DNA of 64,000 nt from JADKAV01 sp963733395. Lineage in GTDB: Bacteria > Actinomycetota > Actinomycetes > S36-B12 > UBA10799. The position numbers and the translations under genes were made by a program. The stretch is from contig CAVTCZ010000005.1 in NCBI GenBank assembly GCA_963733395.1, positions 1 through 64,000 of the forward strand, read 5' to 3'. The notes under the pieces are model-generated. The model was not told where the DNA came from. It made no database searches and saw only the letters and a list, made by a program, of their open reading frames with translations. Positions 1 through 8,518 of the stretch are shown piece by piece (within the stretch, counting starts at the first letter, position 1; each line of letters begins with the position of its first letter).

Positions 1-111
1 CTGATCGGGGCCGCTCCAGCGGTGGTGCTGTTCGTCCTCTGGGAGTTGGGGAAACTGATCGCTCGGCGTCGTTCGGGACCCGCGCAGGAGGTCGTGCCCG
101 CCGCGCAGTAG
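1..111 (+). CDS. C-terminal fragment of a membrane protein
   Basis: The last 36 codons of a gene that begins before the window, ending in TAG. The peptide has one hydrophobic stretch (LIGAAPAVVLFVLW) followed by a basic segment (KLIARRR) and a short polar tail, as at the C-terminus of a polytopic membrane protein with a cytoplasmic end. P-type cation ATPases often end this way, but the fragment is too short to assign. It converges on proC with only 17 bp between the stop codons. Confidence 0.45.
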   Translation: MIGAAPAVVLFVLWELGKLIARRRSGPAQEVVPAAQ

Positions 112-128
112 CCACGACCCGGCCGGCC

Positions 129-938
129 TCAGCCCTCGGCCAGCTCCACCGACCGGTTGCGGGCGGCTTCCAGCGCCGACAGGAACGCGGCCCGCACCTT
201 GTGGTCCTCCAGGACCCGCAGGGCTGCCGCCGTGGTGCCGGCCGGGGAGGTGACGTTCTCCCGGAGCACCACCGGGTGCTCGCCGGTCTCGCGCAGCATG
301 GTGGCCGCGCCGTACACGGTCTGCAGCGTCAGTTCCGTGGCCAGCCGCCGCGGCAGGCCCAACCCGACGCCGGCCTCGATCATCGCCTCGACGGTGAAGA
401 AGATGTAGGCAGGTCCGGATCCGGAGATGGCAGTCACGGCGTCCTGCTGTTTCTCCGGGACCTCGACGACCTTGCCGACGCAGCCCATGAGCCGCACTGC
501 CATGGCCACGTGTTCGGGCCCGCAATGTGCCCCGGGGGAGACGGCCGACATGCCCTGGTCGACCAGCGCCGGGGTGTTGGGCATGACCCGCACCACGGGC
601 GTCCCGGCCGGAAGCCGCTGCTCCAACGAGGCGGTCGTCACGCCAGCGGCCAGCGACACCACCATGGCGGTGGGCTTGAGTTCGCCGGCGATCTCCTCGG
701 CCACGGCGAAGATGTCCTGCGGTTTGACGACCAGCACCACGACGTCGGCCTCGCGGGCGGCCTCGACATTCGTCGCGACGTCGACCCCGTACCGGTCCTG
801 CAACTCCGCGATCCGGTCGCGGCGCTTGTCCGCGACGACGAAGGTGTCGCCCATCCGATCCCCGCGCAGCAGCCCCGACAGCAATGCCTCACCCATGACG
901 CCGGCCCCGACGACCGCAACCACACCCATGGCCGACAC
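129..938 (-). CDS. proC: Pyrroline-5-carboxylate reductase
   Basis: Last step of proline synthesis: NAD(P)H-dependent reduction of 1-pyrroline-5-carboxylate to L-proline in the cytoplasm. The 269-residue product has normal family length. The N-terminal Rossmann motif VVGAGVMG is at residues 9-16, the segment ISGSGPAYIF lies in the middle, and the C-terminal signature VTSPAGTTAAALRVLE is complete. Translation may start at Met1 or at Met4, just before the Rossmann strand. In M. tuberculosis proC is Rv0500, immediately ahead of the bS22 gene; here two unrelated genes lie between them. Confidence 0.95.
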   Translation of the reverse strand: MSAMGVVAVVGAGVMGEALLSGLLRGDRMGDTFVVADKRRDRIAELQDRYGVDVATNVEAAREADVVVLVVKPQDIFAVAEEIAGELKPTAMVVSLAAGVTTASLEQRLPAGTPVVRVMPNTPALVDQGMSAVSPGAHCGPEHVAMAVRLMGCVGKVVEVPEKQQDAVTAISGSGPAYIFFTVEAMIEAGVGLGLPRRLATELTLQTVYGAATMLRETGEHPVVLRENVTSPAGTTAAALRVLEDHKVRAAFLSALEAARNRSVELAEG

Positions 939-963
939 CGTAACGCAGGTGGCGGCAACCGGC

Positions 964-1926
964 TCAGACGACCGAGCTGACGATGGCGCAGTAGCAGATG
1001 ATCGTGAGCAGGTCCTGGATCACCGTCGACAGCGGTCCCGATCCATAAGCGGGGTCGTGACCCAGCCGGGAGATGATGTACGGCAACGCCATCGCCACGA
1101 CTGACGCGATGGCGCAGGAGAGGAACAACGCGAGCCCGACGGCCAGCAGAATACTCGGGTCGTCGAACACCAGCAGCCCCAGCGGCACGAACAGCGCGGC
1201 GACCACCGTGCCGATGATCAGCCCGGTGAGGGCCTCTTTGGGGGCCACCTGCCGGATGCCCACGCCGACGGACAATCCCCGCACGATCACGGTCTCGGTC
1301 TGCGTGCCGACCGCGTCGGCCATGTACACGACGCCGGGCAGGAAGAAGGCGAGCACCACCTGCTTGCTGATCGCCTCCTCGTAGCCGGAGACGACCATCG
1401 CGGCCAGCATGGCGCCCAGCAGGCCGACCAGCAGCCACGGGATCCGGTGCAGCACCCGGCGCGGGACGCTCTCGATCGTCGCGGTACGCACCTGCTGGGT
1501 GTCGTGGACCACACCGGCGAGCCGGGAGAGGTCCTCCTCGTGCTCGACGAACAGGACCTCGAGCATGTCCCCCGGGGTCACCACCCCCAGCAGTCGGTCA
1601 TCGTCGTCGACCACCGCCAGGCACCGGTGCCCGCGGCGGACCATCTCCCAGGCGGCCACTTCCTGGTCGGTGTCACGATGGACCGTGACGGCCGGTTGCA
1701 CGAGGTCTGCCAGGTGCTGGCCGCCGGGTGCCGGCAGCACCCGCTCGATCGGCACCACCCCGACCAGCTCCGCACCCCTGCAGACCGCGATGATCGCGGC
1801 ACTGTCGAAACTGTGCGCGGTCAGGCGCGCCCGCACCTCGTCGACGGTGTCGCCGGGCTCGGCGAGCGGGACGTCGCGGGTGGCGCGGGCCAGGACCGTC
1901 TCCGGGGCGGCGATGGTGTTGCTCAT
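964..1926 (-). CDS. MgtE-type divalent cation transporter lacking the N domain
   Basis: A 320-residue protein with two CBS domains (about residues 10-130) followed by an MgtE/SLC41 membrane domain of about five helices. Diagnostic membrane motifs are FLPGVVYMADAVGTQTETV near residue 205 and DPAYGSGPLSTVIQDLLTI near the C-terminus; the final aspartate region belongs to the ion pathway in known MgtE structures. Canonical MgtE proteins are about 450 residues and begin with a superhelical N domain that helps close the pore. That domain is absent here, so Mg2+ gating would rest on the CBS pair alone. Substrate is probably Mg2+ or a related cation; this is inference. Confidence 0.85.
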   Translation of the reverse strand: MSNTIAAPETVLARATRDVPLAEPGDTVDEVRARLTAHSFDSAAIIAVCRGAELVGVVPIERVLPAPGGQHLADLVQPAVTVHRDTDQEVAAWEMVRRGHRCLAVVDDDDRLLGVVTPGDMLEVLFVEHEEDLSRLAGVVHDTQQVRTATIESVPRRVLHRIPWLLVGLLGAMLAAMVVSGYEEAISKQVVLAFFLPGVVYMADAVGTQTETVIVRGLSVGVGIRQVAPKEALTGLIIGTVVAALFVPLGLLVFDDPSILLAVGLALFLSCAIASVVAMALPYIISRLGHDPAYGSGPLSTVIQDLLTIICYCAIVSSVV

Positions 1927-2000
1927 GCGACCAGTGTGCTCCGCCTGCCCGCCCCGCCAAAACCCCGCGGCGCGCGGGGGAATCTGGGTAGCGTAAGGGC

Positions 2001-3176
2001 ATGAGCCACCGCGTCGCCTTCGTGTGGGACGACGAGTTGCGCCACTACGATTTCGGTCCGGGGCACCCCCTGGCCCCGGTGCGGGTGCAACTGGCCTACC
2101 GGCTGTCCCGGGACTTCGGCCTGCTGGACGACCCGAACCTCACGGTCATCGGCGTCGCCGAGATGCCCGAGGGCCTGCTCGACAGCGTGCACACCCCCGA
2201 GTACGTGGCCGCCGTGCGACAGGAGGCCAGCGGTAGCCACGGGTTGGGCACCGATGACGTGCCCACGTTCGCGGACATGCATGTCCACTCCGAACGGGTC
2301 TGCGCGGCGTCGTTGGCCGCGACCCAGGCGGTCTACCGCGGTGAGGCCGACCACGGGATCAACTTCTCCGGTGGGCTGCACCACTCCATGCCCGATCGGG
2401 CATCCGGTTTCTGCGTCTACAACGATCTGGCGACGTCCATCAAGTGGCTGCTGGACCAAGGTGTGGAGCGCGTGGCCTACGTCGATGTGGACGTCCATCA
2501 CGGCGACGGCGTGCAGCAGCACTTCTGGGACGACCCGCGGGTACTCACGATCTCGCTGCACGAGAGCCCGCGCACGCTGTTCCCCGGCACGGGTTGGCCG
2601 ACCGAGCTCGGCGGCGAGGGGGCAGAGGGCACGGCGATCAACGTGGCGCTGCCGCCCGGTACCGCCGACAACGCCTGGCTGCGTGCGTTCGATGCCATCG
2701 TGCCCTCGGCCTTGAAAGCGTTCGCGCCGCAGTTCCTGGTCACCCAGCAGGGGTGCGACAGCCATTTCCAGGACCCGCTGGCCCACATGTCGCTGTCGCT
2801 GGAGGGGCAGGCGATGTCCTACCACCAGCTGCACCGGCTGGCGCACACCTACACGCAAGGCCGCTGGATCGCCACCGGTGGCGGCGGGTACGAGTGGGTG
2901 GCAGTCGTGCCACTGGCCTGGACGCATCTGCTGGCCGAAGCCCTCGACCGTCCGATCGCCCCCGCGGAGAAGACCCCGGAGGCCTTCCGCGACCTGGTGG
3001 AGAACGTCCTGAACGTCGATGCGCCGCTGACCATGGGCAACGGCCGGGAGCCGTGGGTGCGCAGTTGGGAGACCGGCTACAACCCCGATGACCCGGTGGA
3101 TGCGGCGGTGCTGGCCACCCGGCGGGCGACGTTCCCGCATCTGGGGATCGATCCGGACCCCGATCCGATGTTCTAG
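2001..3176 (+). CDS. acuC: AcuC-like zinc-dependent deacetylase (histone deacetylase superfamily)
   Basis: A 391-residue cytoplasmic enzyme of the class I/II histone deacetylase superfamily, which in bacteria removes acetyl groups from proteins such as acetyl-CoA synthetase or from small amides. The catalytic segment VDVDVHHGDGVQQHFW near residues 160-175 carries the His-His pair and a zinc-ligand Asp; the substrate-loop motif CVYNDLA precedes it and the GGGGYEWVAV motif follows. The opening HPLAPVRVQLAYRL is typical of AcuC proteins. Divergent from the MgtE-like gene with a 74 bp gap. No acuA or acsA gene is nearby, so the symbol rests on similarity only. Confidence 0.85.
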   Translation: MSHRVAFVWDDELRHYDFGPGHPLAPVRVQLAYRLSRDFGLLDDPNLTVIGVAEMPEGLLDSVHTPEYVAAVRQEASGSHGLGTDDVPTFADMHVHSERVCAASLAATQAVYRGEADHGINFSGGLHHSMPDRASGFCVYNDLATSIKWLLDQGVERVAYVDVDVHHGDGVQQHFWDDPRVLTISLHESPRTLFPGTGWPTELGGEGAEGTAINVALPPGTADNAWLRAFDAIVPSALKAFAPQFLVTQQGCDSHFQDPLAHMSLSLEGQAMSYHQLHRLAHTYTQGRWIATGGGGYEWVAVVPLAWTHLLAEALDRPIAPAEKTPEAFRDLVENVLNVDAPLTMGNGREPWVRSWETGYNPDDPVDAAVLATRRATFPHLGIDPDPDPMF

Positions 3177-3269
3177 TGTCGCGCTCGTGTGCGACGACTC
3201 GTCGGCGGATATGGACCTGTACGCCGCTGGCCGGGCTCGGTGGGCGGACTCCTCGGGCGGACGCGGGGG

Positions 3270-3395
3270 TTTGTGACGATGTTGGGGGGTCCGCAGGGCG
3301 GTTTGTCACGACGTTGCGGGCTGCGCGGCGGTTCGACCGCGCACCTTCGTGCCAAACCAGCCGGACCGGCGCGCAACGTCGTCGCAAAGACCGCC
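3270..3395. repeat. Palindromic intergenic element, TTTGTGACGA word
   Basis: Two direct copies of a TTTGT(G/C)ACGA(T/C)GTTG unit start at 3270 and 3302 (32-nt period). An inverted copy, CGCAACGTCGTCGCAAA, lies at about 3372-3388 and is followed by GACCGCCC, the complement of the GGGCGGT just before the second direct copy. The whole can fold into a long hairpin. It resembles the 31-nt-period elements at 5943 and 37251 in architecture rather than in sequence. Confidence 0.6.
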
Positions 3396-3512
3396 CGCGG
3401 CGGGAGCCCGTCACGGCAACAGCGACGCACAACACCAGGAGGGCGCCAATCGCACTCTCCTCAACCCGCAGCGGCGATGCTCGAGGGGGCGCCGACCGTC
3501 GGTGAGCATGGC

Positions 3513-3580
3513 GTTAGAGGTCGTTCAGGACGTGAGTGAAGACACGCGTGGGTTTTCTCACGCGGTGAACAACATCTAAC
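3513..3580. repeat. 68-bp modular palindrome, mixed GTTAG/GTGAG words
   Basis: Arms of 25 nt enclose an 18-nt centre (GAAGACACGCGTGGGTTT). The outer word is GTTAG/CTAAC and the inner word is GTGAG/CTCAC, with the words 19 nt apart in each arm. The arms match at about 18 of 24 positions. The centre shares GACACGCGTG with the elements at 27327 and 55356, so the three are copies of one family. It lies between acuC and the bS22 gene. Confidence 0.8.
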
Positions 3581-3784
3581 GCCGCCACGGATCCGGCCCA
3601 GCCGCGGTGGCTGAGTCGTTCCAGGGTGTGCGTGTCCTCGCCCACCGCTCGCGAATCGGCGGTTCGCGGCGGGTCGGGGTCGACGGCCCGCGCGACTTTC
3701 CCGAGCACAATCGGACGGGTCGCCACGGTCCGGGACGACCAGTCCGTCTACCCTGGGACGTATTCCAGTCCGGAGGAGGCCTGA

Positions 3785-3883
3785 ATGGGTTCGGTGGTCA
3801 AGAAGCGCCGCAAGCGTATGGCGAAGAAGAAGCACCGCAAGCTGCTGCGCAAGACCCGCGTCCAGCGTCGCAACAAGAAGTAG
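3785..3883 (+). CDS. Small ribosomal subunit protein bS22 (AURKAIP1/COX24 domain)
   Basis: A 32-residue, extremely basic peptide (MGSVVKKRRKRMAKKKHRKL and so on, about 60% Lys+Arg). It matches the actinobacterial bS22 family, which binds 16S rRNA near the decoding region of the small subunit. The strong ribosome binding site GGAGGAGG ends 7 nt before the ATG. As in mycobacteria (Rv0500B), it sits directly ahead of an SDR gene, here with only 3 bp between stop and start, so the three following genes are probably co-transcribed with it. Confidence 0.92.
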   Translation: MGSVVKKRRKRMAKKKHRKLLRKTRVQRRNKK

Positions 3884-3886
3884 CGC

Positions 3887-4921
3887 ATGGGACAGGTCGT
3901 CCTGGTCACCGGCGTCTCCCGGTATCTCGGGGGACGGATGGCCCAGATCCTCACCCAGGATCCCAAGGTCGATCGGGTGATCGGTGTGGACGTGGTGGCC
4001 CCCCGGCAGGAGATCGGGGGCGCCGAATTCGTCCGCGCGGACATCCGCAACCCGATCATCGCCAAGGTGATCGAGGCCGCCCGGGTCGACACCGTCGTGC
4101 ACATGGGGGTCATCGCGACGCCCATGCAGGCCGGCGGCCGGATGTCGATGAAGGAGATCAACGTCATCGGCACCATGCAGTTGCTGGCGGCGTGCCAGAA
4201 GTCGCCGACGGTGCGCAAGCTGGTCGTGAAGTCCACCTCCTCGATCTACGGAGCCGGTCCCAAGGACCCCGCCATGTTCACCGAGGACATGGAGCCCAAG
4301 CACGCGCCGACGTCCGGTTGGGCCAAGGACAGCGTCGAGGTCGAGTCCTACGTGCGCGGCTTCGCCCGCCGGCGTCCGGACGTCGCGGTGACCACCCTGC
4401 GGTTCGCCAACTTCCTGGGCCCCCGGGTGCAGACCCCGATGACGACGTACTTCTCGCTGCCGGTGATCCCGGTCGTGCTCGGCTTCGACGCCCGGCTGCA
4501 GTTCACCCATGAGGACGACGGGCTCGACGCCCTGCGACGGGCCACCGTGGAGGACCACGTGGGCACGTTCAACGTCGCCGGCGACGGCGTGATCCTGGTC
4601 TCGCAGGCCGCCCGCCGGGCCGGCCGGCCGGTGGTGCCCATCGCCAGCCCGTTCGCCTTCACGGTCGGGGCCTTCTTCCGCAGGCTCGGCCTCGCCGACT
4701 TCTCGCCGGAGCAGGTGCGCTTCCTGACCTACGGGCGCGGGATCGACACCACGCGGATGCGCACGGAGTTCGGCTTCGTCCCGCAGCACACCACCTCGGA
4801 GACGTTCGACTCCCTGGTGGAGGCACACCACCTGAACCGGTTGCTGCCCCCGGAGCGGGTCGAGAACATCGAGGACCAACTGCTGTCGCTGCTGACCGGG
4901 AAGGGTCGAGTCGATGCCTGA
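3887..4921 (+). CDS. NAD-dependent epimerase/dehydratase-like SDR protein
   Basis: A 344-residue extended short-chain dehydrogenase/reductase with an N-terminal nucleotide-binding motif (TGVSRYLGGRMA, residues 8-19) and strand-end segments VIGVDVV and FVRADIRN. The expected YxxxK active-site motif is not canonical: the corresponding segment reads TSGWAKDSVEVES, with Trp at the usual Tyr place, so the protein may bind nucleotide without classical SDR catalysis. This is the Rv0501 (galE2) position in M. tuberculosis, always between bS22 and the acyltransferase. Its 3' end overlaps the next gene by 8 bp. The true substrate is unknown. Confidence 0.85.
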   Translation: MGQVVLVTGVSRYLGGRMAQILTQDPKVDRVIGVDVVAPRQEIGGAEFVRADIRNPIIAKVIEAARVDTVVHMGVIATPMQAGGRMSMKEINVIGTMQLLAACQKSPTVRKLVVKSTSSIYGAGPKDPAMFTEDMEPKHAPTSGWAKDSVEVESYVRGFARRRPDVAVTTLRFANFLGPRVQTPMTTYFSLPVIPVVLGFDARLQFTHEDDGLDALRRATVEDHVGTFNVAGDGVILVSQAARRAGRPVVPIASPFAFTVGAFFRRLGLADFSPEQVRFLTYGRGIDTTRMRTEFGFVPQHTTSETFDSLVEAHHLNRLLPPERVENIEDQLLSLLTGKGRVDA

Positions 4922-5921
4922 CGCACGAGTCATCCCCATCAAGGGCAAGGACCCCAAGAAGAAGAAGCCTGCAGCCCGGAAGGCGGCGCCGCGGGCAGGT
5001 GCCCGGGCCAGTCGCTCGAGCGCCGCCCCGGCCGAGGAGTTGGATCCCGAGGCCACGCCGCTGCCCGGCACCGAGGAGCACATCGACTGGGACACCCGGG
5101 TGGCCGGCGCGCTGGCCTTCCTGAGGCGCCGGATCACCGGTGAGTACAAGGTCGACGACTTCGGCTTCGACCCCGAACTGACCGACCGGATCCTGTTGGC
5201 GCCCTTCCGCCCGCTGTACAAGAAGTGGTTCCGGATCGAGACCCGTGGCCTGGAGAACATCCCGGACACCGGTGGTGCGCTGCTCGTCGCCAACCACTCC
5301 GGCACGGTCGCGGTGGACTCGATGATGACGCAGTTGGCCATCTGGGACCATCACCCCGAACACCGCCACCTGCGCATGCTCGGGGCGGACTTCGTGTTCC
5401 AGCTGCCCATCGTCTCGGAGTTGGCCCGCAAGGGCGGGCACACGCTGGCATGCGCCCCCGACGCCGAACGGCTGCTCTCCTCCGGGGAACTCGTCGGCGT
5501 GTGGCCGGAGGGTTTCAAGGGCGTCGGCAAGCCGTTCAGCGAACGGTACAAACTGCAGCGGTTCGGCCGCGGCGGGTTCGTGGCGGCCGCGCTGCGCACC
5601 AAGACCCCGATCATCCCCTGCTCGATCGTCGGCGCCGAGGAGATCTACCCGATCATCGGCAACGCGAAGTTGATGGCGCGCCTGCTGGGGGCGCCTTACT
5701 TCCCGATCACGCCGACGTTCCCGTGGCTGGGACCGCTGGGCATGGTGCCGCTGCCGAGCAAGTGGATCATCGAGTTCGGCGAGCCGATCCGCACCGACGA
5801 CTTCCCCGAGGGTGCGGCGGACGACCCGATGCTGGTCTTCGACCTCACCGACCAGGTGCGCGAGACCATCCAGCAGACGCTGTACCGGTTGTTGGTGGCG
5901 CGGCGCTCGGTGTTCTTCTAA
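4914..5921 (+). CDS. Lysophospholipid acyltransferase family protein (PlsC-like)
   Basis: A 335-residue membrane-associated acyltransferase likely to esterify fatty acids onto a lipid or glycerolipid acceptor. The first 60 residues are Lys/Ala/Arg-rich and low complexity. The catalytic-type motif NHSGTVAVDSMM lies near residue 127, then WPEGFKGVGKPFSERYKLQR near residue 200, then IPCSIVGAEEIYPI; these match the Rv0502-type branch in which the usual HxxxxD motif has a longer spacing. The start overlaps the SDR gene by 8 bp, supporting translational coupling. A palindromic repeat cluster follows, probably ending the transcript. Confidence 0.85.
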   Translation: MPDARVIPIKGKDPKKKKPAARKAAPRAGARASRSSAAPAEELDPEATPLPGTEEHIDWDTRVAGALAFLRRRITGEYKVDDFGFDPELTDRILLAPFRPLYKKWFRIETRGLENIPDTGGALLVANHSGTVAVDSMMTQLAIWDHHPEHRHLRMLGADFVFQLPIVSELARKGGHTLACAPDAERLLSSGELVGVWPEGFKGVGKPFSERYKLQRFGRGGFVAAALRTKTPIIPCSIVGAEEIYPIIGNAKLMARLLGAPYFPITPTFPWLGPLGMVPLPSKWIIEFGEPIRTDDFPEGAADDPMLVFDLTDQVRETIQQTLYRLLVARRSVFF

Positions 5922-5942
5922 GCGTTCCGGACGCCGTTGAAA

Positions 5943-6091
5943 CCAGCAACGGTGCAACAGTCGCGGTGCGACTGTTGCGCGGTTGTGCCGTCCGCGGTGC
6001 GACTGTTGCGCGGTTGTCGGTTTCGGCGGGTGGAAATCAGCAACGGTGCGCCACTCGCGGTGATGGGCCAGCAACGCTGCAACACTCGCGC
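5943..6091. repeat. 31-nt-period CAAC/GTTG palindrome cluster
   Basis: Between two convergent genes. The unit CAGCAACGGTGCAACAGTCG occurs at 5944 and, with changes, at 6038 and 6069 (31-nt spacing). Its inverted counterpart TGCGACTGTTGCGCGGTTG occurs at 5967 and 5998, also 31 nt apart, followed by TCGGTTTCGG. The same units and the same GCGCGGTTGTCGGTTT centre recur at 37251-37375. The array can form alternative hairpins. Confidence 0.8.
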
Positions 6092-6131
6092 GGGTTGCGC
6101 CGGACCGCGACTCGGGTGCGGGGATCCCCGC

Positions 6132-6977
6132 TCAGTCCCGCAGCGACCGGCGCGCCATGACAGTACCCACGGCGATCCCGGTGGCGAGGCCGGCCACTCC
6201 GACCGCGGGTGCCGTGATCTTCACGACCCGGCGCGCGGTGCGGTAGTCCCGCACGGTCCACCCGTTGCGCCGGGCGTGCAGTCGCAGCGCCCGGTCCGGG
6301 TTCACCGCCACCGGGGTGCCGACCAGCGACAGCATGGGGATGTCGTTGGCCGAGTCCGAGTACGCCGCGCACCGGCTCAGATCCAGACCTTCCCGGTCGG
6401 CCATTGCCTGCACCGCCTCCGCCTTGGCCTCTCCGTGCAGCGGCTTGCCCACCAAGCGGCCGGTGTACACCCCGTGCACCTGCTCCGAGACCGTTCCGAG
6501 CGCCCCCGACAGCCCGAGGTGCTCGGCGATGAGTTCGGCGAGCTCAACCGGGGCCGCCGATACCAGCCAGACCCGCTGGCCGGCGTCCAGGTGGCCCTGG
6601 GCCAGGGCCACGGTGCCCGGCCAGAACCGGTCGATCATGTACTCGTTGAAGATCTCGCGGGTCAGTTGCACGAGTTCGGCCTGGTTCCGGCCCTTGACGA
6701 GCCCGAGGGCCTCCTCGGTCACGTCGTGCATATCGTCGGCGTCCTCTTTGCCGACGATGATGAACCGGGTCTGCTTCCACACGAAGTCGAGGATCTGCCC
6801 CTTGGTCAGGTACTTGTGCTTGGCCAGCCCCCGGGCCCAGTGGAACATCGATGCACCGTGGATGAGGGTGTTGTCGATGTCGAAGAAGGCCGCTGCGCGC
6901 GGATCCGGCTCGGCGGGCATCGCCTCCGAGATCTCGGCGGTCTCCCACCCGGGCTGGTCGCCAGCACTCAAGGTCAC
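6132..6977 (-). CDS. HAD-IB family hydrolase (SerB-like phosphatase)
   Basis: A 281-residue haloacid dehalogenase superfamily phosphatase. Motif I FFDIDNTLIHGAS (residues about 31-43) carries the nucleophilic and acid Asp pair; motif III/IV AYSDSANDIPML near residue 210 carries the metal-binding Asp. A hydrophobic segment (VGVAGLATGIAVGTVMA) close to the C-terminus suggests membrane attachment. It is the counterpart of M. tuberculosis Rv0505c (serB1), also antisense to its neighbours. Substrate uncertain: phosphoserine is possible, but phospholipid-type phosphates fit the acyltransferase and acyl-CoA ligase neighbours equally. It diverges from the ligase gene with 42 bp between starts. Confidence 0.88.
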   Translation of the reverse strand: MTLSAGDQPGWETAEISEAMPAEPDPRAAAFFDIDNTLIHGASMFHWARGLAKHKYLTKGQILDFVWKQTRFIIVGKEDADDMHDVTEEALGLVKGRNQAELVQLTREIFNEYMIDRFWPGTVALAQGHLDAGQRVWLVSAAPVELAELIAEHLGLSGALGTVSEQVHGVYTGRLVGKPLHGEAKAEAVQAMADREGLDLSRCAAYSDSANDIPMLSLVGTPVAVNPDRALRLHARRNGWTVRDYRTARRVVKITAPAVGVAGLATGIAVGTVMARRSLRD

Positions 6978-7019
6978 CTGTGCAGGCTAGCGAAGCCGCA
7001 GGTGTGTAAGACTGCGGGC

Positions 7020-8510
7020 GTGGTGGCCAACCTTGCCGATCTCGTGCGAGCAGCGGCGGAATCACACCCACGGCACCCGGCCGTCGTCACCGACCACCGC
7101 ACCACCACGTGGAGCGAGGTCGACTGGCAGGTGCGTGCCGTCGCCAGTGGCCTCATCGCCCGCGGCCTCCCGCCGGGGAGCCGGGTGGCGATCGCACAGC
7201 GCAACACCCTCGAGTTCGTCACCAGCTACTTCGGGATCCTGCGAGCCGGCATGTGCGCGGTGCCCTTGAACATCGGCTACACACCCGCGGAACTGCAGCT
7301 GATGCTCGCCGACGTGGACATGCAACTCGTCCTGGCCGACCCGGGCGTCGCCGCATCGTTCGAAGGTCTCGGGGTGGACGTCATCCAGACCGGAACGGAG
7401 GACTGGCGCCGGTTCACCGTCGGCAGTACGCCGCTGCCCACCGATCCCACGGACCCGGAGTCGCTGGCCGTCCTGCTGTTCACCTCCGGCACCACCGGAC
7501 GCCCGAAGGCCGCGATGCTGACCCACCGGGCGCTGTCGGCGAATCTCGACCAACTCAGCGCGTGTCAGGACCCGCCGGCCATGACCGAGGACGACGTGGT
7601 GCTGTGCGTGCTGCCGCTGTTCCACATCTACGCGCTCAACGCCACCCTCGGCCTGGTCGCCCGCCATGCCGCGACCATCGTGTTGACCGAACGTTTCGAC
7701 CCCGCGGCCGCGCTGGCCGCCATCGGTAAGCACCGGGTCACCAACGTCGCCGGCGCCCCGCCGATGTACGTCGCCTGGTCGGCGCAGGAGGGCCTGGCCG
7801 AAGCGCTCAGCGGTGTCCGGCTGCTGGTCTCCGGGGCCGCCGCCCTGCCCACCAACATCATGGAGCAGTTCGAAACGCTGACCGGCAAGCCCATCTGGGA
7901 GGGCTACGGGATGACCGAGTGCTCGCCGGTCATCTCCGCCTCGCTGGTCGCCGGCCGGCCAAAGCCCGGTTTCGTGGGGCGACCACTGCCCGGCGTGGAG
8001 GTGCAACTGCGCGACGAGAACGGCGATCCGGTCGAGGACGGCGATCCGGGGGAGTTGTTCGTCCGCGGCCCCAACGTCTTCAGCGGCTACTGGCCCGACG
8101 GCTCCGAGGGTGCCGATGACGACGGCTGGTTCGCTACCGGCGATGTTGCCTACAGCGACGAAGACGGCGACCTGCGGTTGGTCGACCGGCGCCGGGAGTT
8201 GATCATCGTCAGTGGCTTCAATGTCTACCCGCGCGAGGTGGAGGACGCCTTGCTGCAGATGGACGGCGTCCTCGAGGTGGCCGTCATGGGGGTGACCCAC
8301 CCCTACACCGGTGAGGCGGTCAAGGCCTTCGTGGTCGCCGAATCCGGGGCCGGTCTGACCAGTGAGGACGTGCTCGGTTTCGCCGCCGGCCGGTTGGCCC
8401 GGTTCAAGTGCCCCAGCATCGTCGAGGTGGTCGGCGACCTGCCGCATTCGGTCACCGGCAAGGTGAGCAAGGGCCGGCTGCGCGAGGCACAAGGGGTGAC
8501 CTCGCTCTGA
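7020..8510 (+). CDS. Acyl-CoA synthetase (AMP-forming)
   Basis: A 496-residue ANL-superfamily enzyme that activates a carboxylic acid, probably a fatty acid, to its acyl-CoA via an acyl-AMP. Visible are the P-loop-like A3 motif LLFTSGTTGRPKAAMLTH near residue 160, the A5 motif GYGMTECSPV near residue 300, the ATP-binding aspartate in WFATGDVAY, the hinge ELIIVSGFNVYPREVEDAL, and the catalytic Lys in SVTGKVSKGRL near the C-terminus. I chose GTG at 7020 (a second GTG follows at 7023); the frame stays open far upstream across a repeat, which is not coding. It shares a divergent promoter region with the HAD gene. Confidence 0.9.
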   Translation: MVANLADLVRAAAESHPRHPAVVTDHRTTTWSEVDWQVRAVASGLIARGLPPGSRVAIAQRNTLEFVTSYFGILRAGMCAVPLNIGYTPAELQLMLADVDMQLVLADPGVAASFEGLGVDVIQTGTEDWRRFTVGSTPLPTDPTDPESLAVLLFTSGTTGRPKAAMLTHRALSANLDQLSACQDPPAMTEDDVVLCVLPLFHIYALNATLGLVARHAATIVLTERFDPAAALAAIGKHRVTNVAGAPPMYVAWSAQEGLAEALSGVRLLVSGAAALPTNIMEQFETLTGKPIWEGYGMTECSPVISASLVAGRPKPGFVGRPLPGVEVQLRDENGDPVEDGDPGELFVRGPNVFSGYWPDGSEGADDDGWFATGDVAYSDEDGDLRLVDRRRELIIVSGFNVYPREVEDALLQMDGVLEVAVMGVTHPYTGEAVKAFVVAESGAGLTSEDVLGFAAGRLARFKCPSIVEVVGDLPHSVTGKVSKGRLREAQGVTSL

Positions 8511-8518
8511 GCGCGCGC

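Larger units (their letters stand above)
3177..3784. other. Intergenic region, 608 bp, two palindromic repeats
   Basis: No credible gene on either strand: candidate frames are short and show no family features. It holds two inverted-repeat elements (3270-3395 and 3513-3580). Immediately upstream of 3785 is the ribosome binding site GGAGGAGG for the bS22 gene. The promoter of the bS22 operon probably lies between about 3690 and 3760, but I cannot assign a -35/-10 pair with confidence. Confidence 0.6.

Noticed and set aside
5937..8510. An 857-residue acyl-CoA ligase with a long N-terminal domain
   Set aside because: The extra 360 codons cross a palindromic repeat and lie antisense to the HAD phosphatase gene; ANL homology begins at the GTG at 7020.
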